Below are positions 35,188 to 45,132 of a DNA stretch of 64,000 nucleotides, piece by piece. Source of the stretch: Peromyscus leucopus (Eukaryota > Chordata > Mammalia > Rodentia > Cricetidae); assembly GCF_004664715.2 (NCBI RefSeq), contig NC_051083.1, forward strand, positions 97,289,161 through 97,353,160. The letters run 5' to 3'. Below the pieces are notes generated by a model. The model did not search any database. It was not told where the DNA came from and saw only the letters and a list, made by a program, of their open reading frames with translations. Every line of letters starts with the position of its first letter. Position 1 is the stretch's first letter. A program made the translations under genes and the position numbers.

Positions 35188-36055
35188 TGTGATACCTCAG
35201 TAAAACCCCCCACTCGATCCCCTACAGACAAAGAGAAGCTTAAACCAGGATTCCTAAGTGTAGATAAGAACTTAGACCCCTTTTCCCCAGGTGGCTGTAT
35301 CTGCTACAGGGACTTTGGAAAACACAGAGTCAGGATATTCGACCAAAAGACTAAAAAAAGGGAGGCGAGCTAAAATAAATTATATGGTCTGTGCCTTTAA
35401 GAACTAGCCTCACAAAGAAAGGGGAGCTCCTTCCAACCTCCCTGCTGTGAGTGAGAGACTTGGAAGAGCCTCCCTGGAGGCTTGTAAACTTAGAAAACAC
35501 CTTACTTTTGCATTCTGTACCTAAAGTCTCCAGTGGTGGCTTTGGGGATCTAGGCACAACAAGACCCTCACTCTATTGTCTCCAAAAGGGGGCCTTAGAC
35601 AAAGATATCTCAATATAGATAGACCCAGGCCAGTTTCAAGTTCCCAGAAATGATGATGCCAGCCCCAGGAACAAAAGAACAAAGTCAGGATGTCTGATGG
35701 TAACCAATTAACCACAAGATGCCCCTGTCCAGACATAACATGACCAGACCCGGAGAGGAGTTGTAAAACTCCTGACAGGGCAAACAGATAAGCTAGAATA
35801 AGATAAAGTCCAGGCCCGGGAGAAACTGGACCAATCAAGGATGGACCCGTACTAACCCCCTCCCCTCGAAGAAATTTTATGGGTTTTGTCTATAAAAACT
35901 AACTTCCCCAAGAAAGAGTAACTCTTCCCTGCCTCATTTGAGATGGCTTGAGATGAGTTCCCTGTCATGACTTGCCGCAGAAGTAAACCTTGCTTTTGCA
36001 TTCTGGTATGCTCATCCTTGGTGGTCTCTCTGGGGGTTACTATCTGGGCACAACA
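35188..36055 (+). mobile_element. LTR element with two related LTR-like halves, 5-bp target duplication
   Basis: ATTTG at 35183-35187 and 36056-36060 flanks an element starting TGTGATACC and ending GGGCACAACA. A first LTR-like unit ends TAGGCACAACA at 35561. A second begins about 35691 (TGTCTGATGG) and includes TCTATAAAAACT at about 35890 and CTTGCTTTTGCATTCTGG. The halves share the TTTGCATTCTG...GGTGGTC...CACAACA layout but are well diverged, with about 130 bases between them. No gag, pol or env remains. Confidence 0.75.
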
Positions 36056-36677
36056 ATTTGCTCACACAGAAATCCCATAAAAACACAAAATTGGAAACCG
36101 TAATAATTAAAATTTTTAAAAAAGCCAAAGATGACATTGAGTTGGTTTGTTCTTTTGTGTTGGCCATCTACTGCTGGGCATGGGCCTGACCTTAAGTGTG
36201 GTTTGTATGACCAGTGAGAATCCATTGGAGAGATCTAATTTTTCCTTTGTGAGTGGTTATCAATTGGAAACAGCTTCTGAGAAATGGGACCCCATCTGGC
36301 TTAGACCTGAGCAGGCGCTGCACATGCTGCCACAGTCTTTGTAAGTTCATGTGTGTGTGAGTTCTGCTGTGTCTAGAAGGCCTTGTTTCCTTGGTGTCCT
36401 CCATCCCCTCTGGCTCTTACAATCATTCTGCCTCCTCTTCCACATCGTTCCTTGAGCCCCAAGGGGAAGGGTTTAATGAAGACATACCATTTAGGACTGA
36501 GTGTCCCAAAGTTTCTCACTCTCTGCACATTGTCTGACTGTGGGTCTCTGTATTTGTTTGCATCTGCTGCAGGTGGAAGCTACTTTGATGATGGCTGAGC
36601 AAGATACTGATCTGTGAGGATAGCAAAATGCCATTAGGAGTCAATTTATTGGTATGTTCTTTTAGCAGAATAACAAA

Positions 36678-37073
36678 GTTAATATTCTGATCCCGTCCCT
36701 TAGTGCTACCTTGTGTCCTGACCTAAAAGTCTATTTTTAAGGAAAAACTCTGCCCATTTCTCTCTGTGTCTCTGTCTCTGTCTCTCCCCCCCCCCCGTCC
36801 CTCCCCCTCTCTCCTCTTCCACTTCACTCCCTCGAGGTGTGAACCCCTCCCTGTTTCCCTCTTTCTGTCTCTCTGACTCTTTATCCCTGGCCCTCCCTCT
36901 ATTATAATAAACTCTCCACATGGATGCATCTTCTGGGTTGCATATCTCTGGCTGCCACCGCTGCCATGCCTTGCATGGTGTGCATCTATCTGCCCAGCCC
37001 ACTGTTGCGTCTGCCCAGCATGTTTCCCTGCACACGCGCGGGGTCTGCCCCCCCCCCCGTGTAATAATAAATC
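36678..37073 (+). mobile_element. LTR-like insertion (396 bp)
   Basis: ATAACAAA occurs at 36670-36677 and 37074-37081 at the exact break in the L1 sequence. The insert has a pyrimidine-rich body and ATTATAATAAACTCTCC, an LTR-like polyadenylation signal. It lacks clear TG/CA ends, so part of the 8-bp match may be chance. Confidence 0.6.
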
Positions 37074-37219
37074 ATAACAAACAGTATTTGGTTTTCCCCT
37101 AGGTCCATGGTCTAGTCTCAGGTTCTTGGCCACCTGAACAGTGTCAGACATGGGTTCCATCAGGTATTATTTTTTACTCGTTATTCTATCCTAGACTTCT
37201 CTTACAAGTTGTTTTTTGT

Positions 37220-37315
37220 TTGTTTTCTTTTTTTGTTTTTACATCCAATCAAGCCCACCCCCCCCCTCCCCAGCCCACCCCCCCCCCCCCCCCCCCACCC
37301 CCGTCTCTCCCTTAT
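37220..37315 (-). mobile_element. Very short reverse L1 tail
   Basis: CTTACAAGTTGTTTTTTG and CTTATAAGTTGTTTTTG flank a T-rich, C-rich piece of about 90 bases resembling an L1 3' end. Confidence 0.45.
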
Positions 37316-37319
37316 AAGT

Positions 37320-37690
37320 TGTTTTTGTTAGATCTCAAACTCCAGACAAATGGCTAATTGAGGTGCCATTAACATTCAGCTGACTGGCCGCTTGGAGCAT
37401 CCTGTTACAATGCTGCACCTTCCCCCCCGACTCTACTTCCCTCAGCTGCCCTTCCCTCAGCTGCCCTTCCCTATATAATGTAACCATTTTGGTTACTTGG
37501 CCCTTTCATCTATCCTGTACCTTCCTGGCCTCTTGGTCTGGCTCTCCCCTTTCCTCTACCCACTCTCCTCAATGTCCTGGCTCAGTCTGGTCATGTCCAT
37601 TCTGGACTCTCCCAGACGTCCCTCCCTCTGACTGTGCTCTCCCTTTTATCTACAATAAACTTTCTCCTCCACCATAATTAGGAGCAGTCA
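37320..37690 (+). mobile_element. LTR-like sequence
   Basis: CCCTATATAATGTAACC (TATA-like) and CTACAATAAACTTTCTCC (polyadenylation-like) in a C/T-rich body resemble the insert at 36678. Ends not resolved. Confidence 0.5.
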
Positions 37691-37699
37691 TGTCCTGTC

Positions 37700-38190
37700 C
37701 TTTACTTATTTCTTTTTTTTTTTCCAAGCTAGGATTCCTCAATGTAGAAAAACAGAATAAAATTCAGCAATCTTCATAGTTCATAATAACTCAACATATA
37801 TGGATGATTGGGAAACACTGTTAGCTCAGTGGAGACATTTGCCCATTCCCAGGTCAAATTTGTGTAAATAGCATGGTATTCAGGCAAATACTTCACAGAT
37901 TACACAATTTGTGGTAAAGATCAGAAACTTGCCAATGGTTTCATTGTTAAATATGCTGTCATACTCAGGCGAAAACACTGATGAAACTGCTAAGAAATAG
38001 TTCTTTGCCGAAGCCAAAAGACAATTTTACTTTGTGCCACTCTAACATTGGTGAGTACAGTTATTTAACCATACTTCTTATTCTCATCAAATAGGTATGT
38101 GGTTTTTTCCTTCTTATTGGTGCATGCCTAAAGTCTCCACTACAAGGAAGGTATTGCCTGAAATTTCTGTTTCCAACAAGGGGGACCAAA
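37700..38190. other. No gene recognised
   Basis: Unique-looking sequence, short frames only. Confidence 0.5.
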
Positions 38191-38194
38191 GTTG

Positions 38195-38405
38195 GAGAAT
38201 ATGACTCAGTTGGTTATGAGCACTTGCTGCTCTTGTAGAGGAACTAGCAACCACAGTATGGCTAACAACTGGCTAACTCCAGTTTCATGGAATCTGATGC
38301 CATCTTCTGATCTCCACGGGTACCAGGCATGTAAGTGGTGCACATATGAACATGCAGGTAAAACACTTATACATATAAAAACTCAAAATAAGTAAATCTT
38401 TAAAA
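38195..38405 (+). repeat. B2 SINE
   Basis: ATATGACTCAGTTGGTTATG, GATGCCATCTTCTGATCTCC and an AAAATAAGTAAATC tail. Confidence 0.85.
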
Positions 38406-38409
38406 AAGA

Positions 38410-38885
38410 GATACTTTACTGTGGAGCCAAATCCATATATTTGTGGCCAGTGAATCCAAATTAAGTTTTCCCCAAATTCTATATTCCAATGGGGTAGTGG
38501 TTTCATGAAGTTTTTAATTGCAATAGAAAAAAGAAAGGCATACATCAACACTTTTCAGATAAAAAAATCTCATGCAATTCAATAAAATTGATGGGAACAT
38601 TATATGGTGGGTTTCAGCAAAGCAGACAAACCTCTGCTTTGACCTTTACTGTCTGATGACATTCTTACTTTGGGGTTGGTGGATGCCAGTTATATTAATG
38701 TATCCTAAAACGTTTCACATAATAGTCACAAGGACATTGGGTCGCATATAGAGGTGGACAATGAATGGCTATTAAGGAAGCTAAAGATGGCCCATGATAA
38801 CTTGGTCCTGCATCATTCCAGCTCCTCCATGTCACTGAAGTTCTGATCAGTCCACCATGTTTCTGTAGTTGTAGATTTTATTTTG
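38410..38885. other. No gene recognised
   Basis: Unique-looking sequence. Confidence 0.5.
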
Positions 38886-38890
38886 TTTGT

Positions 38891-39009
38891 TTTTTCGAGA
38901 CAGGGTTTCTCTGTGTAGCTTTGGAGCCTGTCCTGGAACTGTCCTCGTACTCATAGAGATCCTCCTGCCTCTTCCTCCCGAGTGCTGGGATTAAAGGTGT
39001 GCGCCAGGC
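38891..39009 (-). repeat. B1 SINE with internal deletion
   Basis: TCGAGACAGGGTTTCTCTG to GGGATTAAAGGTGTGCGCC; the central AGGCTGGC block is missing. Confidence 0.9.
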
Positions 39010-39272
39010 CTAGTGTTTGGTTTTTTGAGACAGGGTTTCTGTGGGAGCCCACAAAGGTTCCCTAGTGAGATCTCAGCTTGCTTTACCCAGCAGGGCTGCA
39101 TTAGAGGATTGCATGGTCACCAGGTGATTGACAAGGGCATGCATTCAGGATTGAACAACAATTTGGCAAAGTCAGTTTTCTCCTGCCACCATGTGGACTT
39201 CAGGGACAGAACTCAGATCACAGGCCTGGCAGCAGCAAGTACCCTTGCCCACTGAACCATCTTGTTAGCTCT
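39010..39272 (-). repeat. B3-like SINE
   Basis: Reverse-strand B3 features: ACAGAACTCAGATCACAGG, CAGCAGCAAGTACCCTTGCC and ACTGAACCATCTTG. Confidence 0.75.
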
Positions 39273-39279
39273 CATTCTT

Positions 39280-39715
39280 TTCTTCTCTTGATGAATAGCC
39301 ATTATAACTCATCTACTCTTCGTACTTGATCCTTTCTTCAAATGACTTTGTAATTCCTGAAGGAATTTGAAAATACATTTTTATGTGCTATAAAATGGTT
39401 TCATAGAATGTCAGTGTTGTATATGTATTAAATTAAAATAATATTTAGTAACTCTGATAACATGAGCAACATTGAAGGTTAGATTTGTTAATTTTATTTG
39501 ACAAGTTAAATTTTCAACACTCAGTGTTGTGTGAGTCCATAATCTGTCTAATTCACAAGCAAACCAAAAAAAGTGAGAACAGTATTTTACAATAGGCACA
39601 TTAGGAACTAAAAATAGATGAGCTACCAAAATTGAGAGCAGCTTTATGTAATGAGGAAAAGCATTTAAGCCTAGGTATAACATTCGATTTATTTTATGAG
39701 AGGAGAAAGAAATGT
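39280..39715. other. No gene recognised
   Basis: AT-rich unique sequence. Confidence 0.5.
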
Positions 39716-39719
39716 TCAT

Positions 39720-39880
39720 TTGAGTGAGGCCACATCATGCCCATGCGTACATATGGAAGTCAAAGGGCAACTTTTAGGTATTGGTTCTCTCCTCGTGCCA
39801 TGGGTTACAGGGATTGAACTCAGGTCATTGGGCAAGTGCCATTACCAATTGTGGCAACTTGCTGACCTGAAGCTATATTA
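39720..39880 (-). repeat. B3-like SINE
   Basis: ATGGAAGTCAAAGGGCAAC, GGTTCTCTCCTCGTGCCATG, GGGATTGAACTCAGGTCATT in reverse-B3 order. Confidence 0.75.
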
Positions 39881-40013
39881 TTTTAAATATACCCAGTGAA
39901 CTTTAATTTACTAAAATTCATTGATTTATACAGTGTTAGAACCCATCCGTTCAAAGCTGCTCCAAGAAGTTGTAGCCTTTCTCCACTCCCAGCTATCAAG
40001 AAAAACCAAATCC

Positions 40014-40095
40014 GGGTTGGGGGTTGGGGATTTAGCTCAGTGGTAGAGCACTTGCCTAGCAAGCACAAGGCCCTGTGTTCGGTCCTCAGCTCTGG

Positions 40096-40136
<41 letters not shown>
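40014..40136 (+). repeat. ID (BC1-like) SINE with 41-base A tail
   Basis: GGGGATTTAGCTCAGTGGTA, tRNA-Ala-derived body and TTCGGTCCTCAGCTCTGG are close to the ID consensus. The tail is an uninterrupted run of 41 A. An exact CAAATCC duplication lies at 40007-40013 and 40137-40143. Confidence 0.96.
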
Positions 40137-40137
<1 letters not shown>

Positions 40138-40144
40138 AAATCCT

Positions 40145-40605
40145 CTCTGCCCCTCCCTGCATGCTGACAGGAATGTGAGGTGGCCTGCCTGAAGTTACAT
40201 AGCACAGGTCATATATTAACTAAGCCTGCTTTCTTATGATGCAGGACCTCCCCATTCGTCAGAAACCGGTAAGTGTAGACACCTCACTTTGTCTAGAAGG
40301 TCTGTCTTACTTCAGATCCCCACCTCTTCCTACTGCAACATTAATAACTTTTTTTTCCCTGAAGGACAGTCTGACTCATTGTCCAATCCCCATATCTTGT
40401 CTCCCTCCCCCAAACCTAACATACAGCAAATTAATGAATTGCGATATACAATATATGTCTCAATGAAATTATTGTAAAACATACAATACATATCTCAGTG
40501 AAATTATTGTAAAATATGTAGGAAACAGAAATCATTGATTTTCCAGTTACATGCATTTTTAGAAAATGTATACACTCTTGTACTTATGATACTTCAACCT
40601 GTGAT
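40145..40605. other. No gene recognised
   Basis: Unique-looking; a TCTCA(G/A)TGAAATTATTGTAAAA block is tandemly duplicated at about 40457-40515. Confidence 0.5.
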
Positions 40606-40611
40606 TTTTGC

Positions 40612-40742
40612 TTTTGAGATGGGGTCTCACATAGCAGAATAATCTCCAACTTGCTATGTAGCTAAGGAGGACCTTGAATTTCTAATTATACTGTTTCTGC
40701 CTCTCAGCTGCTAGGATTACAGGTATGTGCCACCACTGTCAG
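40612..40742 (-). repeat. Diverged B1-like SINE
   Basis: TTTTGAGATGGGGTCTCAC, CTTGCTATGTAGCTAAGG and CTGCTAGGATTACAGGTATG. Confidence 0.75.
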
Positions 40743-40749
40743 CTTTGGA

Positions 40750-41960
40750 AATATCAGATAGCATTGGAACTATCGCTACCAAGGAATAGATGTCAACAAA
40801 CCCATTATTTTTTTTTCTGAAATATTTACTATTACATATACATCTAGTAAAATGCAGCTCATAATAATATCAGCAATAACTTTTGTCTTGACCACAAATT
40901 TATTTGTGTGGAACAACACAACCCAATTTAATAAACATATGCAATATCTTCCACCTAATTAGTACCTGAAGGCAGGTTGTTTATAAACAGAAAACAAGAA
41001 GGGACACATTAAATATCTCCAGCAGTACTCTCTACATACTATCAAGCTCAGACACTAGGAAGCTAGTTTTCTCCTTAAGCAGAGAGCCAGATAACCTTCA
41101 GAATACCATTAAGTTCAGCAAGTAACTAGACTAACCGGCGACCCATGAGCTAATAATATTGTCTGCAGCCTCAAACAAGGGAGAAATGAATTTGGTTCAT
41201 TTTAGCTTCAAGTTAGAGATGTACTTAGAAGGCAGCAGTAAAATAGAAACTGTATTTTTGCTTTTAGTATTACAAAGAAATATTATTTCATCCTTAGTAA
41301 CATGTGCTAACTGGATCCCTCCTCCACCTTCCAACAATCACTCCCAAGTGACTCCCAGGTATCCATTTACTAGGATCGCTATAGAAATCAACCACTAATC
41401 AGGGAATATTTGCCTCAGGGGACCAGTAATAGGTTACCAAGGATTGCATATCACATCATGCTTCAAGTGCAGATGAGGTTGCCATCTGGTGGATTTTCTC
41501 TTAACTAAAATCAAAATAACATTTATAAACACAAACACAGCGATCTTTATGGAGATCGGAAAAAAATAAAGCCTTTCCTTTTACCAATAACAAAAATTTT
41601 TAGAAAACATTTATTGAGTGTTTATTTTATTATTGGTCCTGAATGAGTGTCTGTTGGAAATGAAGTATGAGAAAAATACCAGGAAAGTATAAGCATACTG
41701 AAGCTTCAGGATATATAAAAGAAAATACATGGGATGGAATTTTGCCATGGGGACTCAGGGTTGAATAAGTACAGGAACTAAAAACAGTTCAATCCATAAT
41801 CTATGACTCATCATTCAACTATCACCACCTACCTTGTCTTCTTCCTTTCCTCTGAACAAGGAAAACAATCGTTAATTCTGTGTTTCCATGCTGACCTCTC
41901 ACTTGAACTGTGTTCCACGGCCATCTCATAACTACCATTTGTTTGTTTATCAGGAAAGGC
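40750..41960. other. Repeat-poor intergenic sequence
   Basis: No gene, SINE or L1 recognised over 1.2 kb. Confidence 0.5.
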
Positions 41961-41967
41961 CGCAAGG

Positions 41968-42060
41968 AGGGCTGGGGATACTACTTAGTACTAGAGTACT
42001 TACTTGCCTGCCTTGTAAAAGGGCCTAGGTTTGATTCCTTGTACCACAAAAAATCGGTAA
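41968..42060 (+). repeat. Diverged ID-like SINE
   Basis: GCTGGGGATACTACTTAGTA, TTGCCTGCCTTGTAAAAGGG and AGGTTTGATTCCTTGTACCAC keep the tRNA-like box order. Confidence 0.7.
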
Positions 42061-42149
42061 TTGAAATAAATACAATCAAGTTTTTTTTTTTTTAAGCATG
42101 AAGCTTGAGTTACCCTTGAAATAAAAAAAAAAATAAAATCTTACCTCTC

Positions 42150-42250
42150 GGGCTAGGAGAATGGTTAAGTAAGTAGCTAAAAGCACTTTCCAGACAAGCC
42201 AGAAGACTGGAGTTCATTCCCCAGAACCCATATTAAAACAACAACAAAAA
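42150..42250 (+). repeat. B2 5' fragment
   Basis: GGGCTAGGAGAATGGTTAAG and GGAGTTCATTCCCCAGAACC then an AACAAC tail. Confidence 0.7.
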
Positions 42251-42265
42251 CAAACAAAGAAGTAG

Positions 42266-42580
42266 CTAGGGGGAGAGATGACTCAGTGGTTAAGAGCAAT
42301 GATCCACACAAGTGGATCTCTGTGAGTTCGAGACCAGCCTGGTCTACAGAGCGAGTTCCAGGACAGTGTCCAAAGCTATACAGAGAATCCCTGTCTTGAA
42401 AACAACAGCAACAAAAAAGAGCACTAACTGCTCAACAAGAGGACTCAGGTTCAAATCCCAGGACCCACATAGCAGCTATCATCTGTAATTTCTGTCCATG
42501 TGGATCACTGCATGCATGTGGTACAGACATGTATACAAGTAAAACACCCATGTACATAACATAAATAGAAAATCTTAAAA
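42266..42580 (+). repeat. B2 SINE split by a B1
   Basis: GGGGAGAGATGACTCAGTGG to AAGAGCA, then the body resumes at GCACTAACTGCTC after a B1 inserted at 42299-42416. Confidence 0.88.
42299..42416 (+). repeat. 5'-truncated B1 inserted in B2
   Basis: GTGGATCTCTGTGAGTTCG to an AACAACAGCAAC tail. An AAGAGCA duplication at 42292-42298 and 42417-42423 defines the insertion. Confidence 0.92.
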
Positions 42581-42584
42581 AAGA

Positions 42585-42815
42585 AGACGTTGGATGCTGC
42601 AGCACCAATCTCTAATCCTGGCACTCCTCCAGCAGGATGGAAGGTGGAGACAGAGGAATCTCTAGAACTAGGCCAGCTGTTCTGGAGTGGCCACCATCGC
42701 AGTAATAAACAATGAGGAAGACTCTGCCTCAAAAAACAAGGGGGAAAGCCAAAACAGATTCCCAAAAAGCTATTCTCTGACCTCCAAACACCCAGGGCTC
42801 ATGTCCTGCACATAA

Positions 42816-42846
<31 letters not shown>

Positions 42847-42865
42847 ACAAACAAACAAACAAGTA
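42585..42865 (+). repeat. B2/B3-like sequence with (AAAT)n(AAAC)n tail
   Basis: ATCTCTAATCCTGGCACTCC and CTCTGACCTCCAAACACCC, ending in a regular AAAT then AAAC tetramer array at about 42817-42862. Confidence 0.7.
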
Positions 42866-42869
42866 ACAT

Positions 42870-43320
42870 AATTACATGTCCTATATTTGCTGCCTTGGGG
42901 TTCCTTCTTCATAAGTAAGCATTTTGGGACTCATGTTCTGGCTTTAAGGAAAAGTGGGGAAAATGATAGTACAGATTTGGTGCTCGGCTGATATGAGAAT
43001 GACAGAACTTATTAAGTTGTAGGGTTTAATCCATACTAGTTAGATGTGAGGAATTTCTTTTGAAAATGATAGATTTTGCTGCGTTTATATGGTTGTCATA
43101 TCCATTTTTGACTTTTATAAAAATTGGAGCTCTGACTACTTCCTTGTTGTTTGCTAGTTTTTTGGATACACCATCATATTTGCATAACATAACTAACACC
43201 GTCTTATTTACAAATAAATAAATGAGCAAATACATAAAAATACCAACCTTATACAAGCATAGTAAGTATTCTTAGGAGAATGAAGTCACAACTGCAAATA
43301 TGATGTTATATGAATGGTTA
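42870..43320. other. No gene recognised
   Basis: AT-rich unique sequence. Confidence 0.5.
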
Positions 43321-43329
43321 TTTCTGACC

Positions 43330-43545
43330 TGTGATTAACTTATTTATTTATGTGTATGTGTGTGCACCTAAGTTTGTGTATGCACACCATATGCATGCAG
43401 TTACCAAAGAAGGCCAGCAGAGAGAAACATATTCCACTGGCTCTGGAGTTACAGGCCCTTGTAAGCTGCCTAATGTGAGTGTAAGGAACAGAATGTGGGT
43501 CCTCTCCAAGTGCTCTTAACTGCTCAGCCATCTCTCTGGCCACAA
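43330..43545 (-). repeat. B3/B2-type SINE
   Basis: TTTATGTGTATGTGTGTGC tail end, GAACAGAATGTGGGTCCTC and CTCAGCCATCTCTCTGGCC in reverse order. Confidence 0.85.
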
Positions 43546-43592
43546 ATTTGTTTTTTAAAGATTTTATAATTTTTAAAAAATATGTGTATATG

Positions 43593-44994
43593 CAATGGAG
43601 TACTACTCAGCAGTAAAAAACGACATCATGACATTTGCAGGCAAATGGATGGAACTAGAAAAAATCATCCTGAGTGAGGTAACCCAAACCCAGAAGGACA
43701 AACATGGTATGTACTCACTCATAAGTGGATACTAGATGTGAGGGAAGGGATGGCCAGACTGCAACTCACAACTCCAGAGAGGCTAGCTAACAGGGAAAGA
43801 CCCTAGGAGGGACACATGGATAACCCAGGAAAGAAGAAGTGGATGAGATCTACATGAGCAGATTGGGTGTGGGGGGGTGGCAGAGGCAAGGAGTGGGGCA
43901 TGAGAACATAGGGAAATGGGAGGGTTGAGCTGGAACAGGGACAGAGTAGGAGGGCAGGGAGGGAGATACCATGATAGATAAGGACATCATGGGAATAGGA
44001 AGAGGCAGGGTGCTGGGGAGGCTCTCAGGAATCCACAAGGATGACTGTAGTGGGTAGCCATTCCAGCTTGGTTCTGGAAGTTCCAACCCCCATTGAGACT
44101 CTGGCAACTGTCACGCCTACAAGGCGGGGCAAGGGGAGGCGCCAGGGGACCCCAGAGCTGGATGGGTCAGCGCTCTCTCTGGGCGCTCTCTCGGTGTCGG
44201 GACGCTGACCGGTGCAGATTGACCGTGCAGAGCTCCGGAGAACACCGCTGGACTGCGTTACACCTTCCCCAGACCCTGCGACCTACCCATTACTCAATTT
44301 GTGAGTTACGCCATTAAATAAATATCCTTTTAACTACTGTGGAGTGGCCAAAATAATTTCTCCAATAGATGACCCCACCTTGGTCTGCTGGCAGTGGTCC
44401 AGAGGGTGCCAGGACTAGTCTACTCTAGTGACCAGTTTAGTGAATACCTTAACCGTCATCATAGAGCCTTTGTCCAGTGACAGATGGAGGCAGATGCAGA
44501 GATCTATGGACAGGCACCAGGTTGAGCTCCGGGAAGCTAATTGATGAAAGAGACAAGGGATTCTGCAGGCGAGGGACGTCAAGATCATGATGGGAGGACA
44601 TGCAGAGATGACCTAATACACTAGTGGAAGACCATGAACTGTGGTCTGGTAGCTGTGGAGCCCCCATGGGACTGGAACAGGCCCTCTGGATACGGAAGAT
44701 GGTTGTTTGGCTTGAACTGTTTGGGGGGGCACCCAGGCAGGGGGATCGGGATACATCCCTGGTGTGTGGGCAGGCTTTTGGGAATCTGGTGCCTGTGGTG
44801 TGATGCCTTGTGCAGCCTTGGACCTGCCTACGCTTTGCTGACTCCCCATGGGAAACCAAGATTTGGGGGATGTGGGGATGTGAGGCAGCTTGAGAGAGAG
44901 GGATGGGGGGTGGGAGGAGGGAGGAAGTGAGATCTGTGGGTGGTATGTAGAGTGAGTAGAAAATTTCTTAATAAAGAAAAATGGAAAAAAAATG
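43593..44994 (+). mobile_element. 5'-truncated L1 carrying a solo LTR
   Basis: Last part of ORF2 (CAATGGAGTACTACTCAGCAG) and the 3' UTR with an A-rich end. TGTGTATATG at 43583-43592 and 44995-45004 is the target duplication. A solo LTR interrupts it at 44046-44367. Nearly the same 3' UTR as 28404-29278. Confidence 0.9.
44046..44367 (+). mobile_element. Solo LTR (322 bp), 6-bp target duplication, within L1
   Basis: Begins TGTAGTGGGTAGCC and ends TTTCTCCAATA. GATGAC lies at 44040-44045 and 44368-44373. The undisturbed L1 at 28620-28650 shows the empty site CACAAGGATGACCCCACC. GC-rich body with AATAAATA near the 3' end; resembles mys-type ERVK LTRs as I recall them. Confidence 0.93.
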
Positions 44995-45132
44995 TGTGTA
45001 TATGTGTGTATCTGTATACACTTATGTGAAGATGAGTGCATGTGCCCAAAGAGGTGCTGGAGGTACAGGCACTCGTGAGCTGTTTGAGTGGATGATAGGA
45101 AATGAACTAAGGGTACTCTGCAAGAGCAGCAA

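Larger units (their letters stand above)
34905..37165 (-). mobile_element. Reverse-strand L1 3' UTR carrying two LTR-type insertions
   Basis: T-rich start, then CTCCCAGATTCTCCTTACTTC, GGACCCCATCTGGC-like and GGTTTTCCCCTAGGTCCATG blocks of the Lx-type 3' UTR in reverse order. The sequence resumes exactly after insertions at 35188-36055 and 36678-37073. Confidence 0.82.

Noticed and set aside
36706..37160. Minus-strand frames of 109 and 145 codons
   Set aside because: Antisense to the pyrimidine-rich LTR-like insert; Arg/Glu-rich composition comes from TCTC repeats.
34284..37690. Intact endogenous retrovirus
   Set aside because: Only LTR-like pieces are present; no gag, pol or env reading frame, primer-binding site or matching LTR pair could be supported.
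40014..40095. Possible functional tRNA or BC1 gene
   Set aside because: The tRNA-like box order is that of an ID SINE with A tail and target duplication; it is a retroposed copy, not a tRNA gene.
44449..45041. Minus-strand frames of 136 and 142 codons
   Set aside because: Entirely antisense to an L1 3' UTR; the same frames appear in the other L1 copy at 28515-28929.
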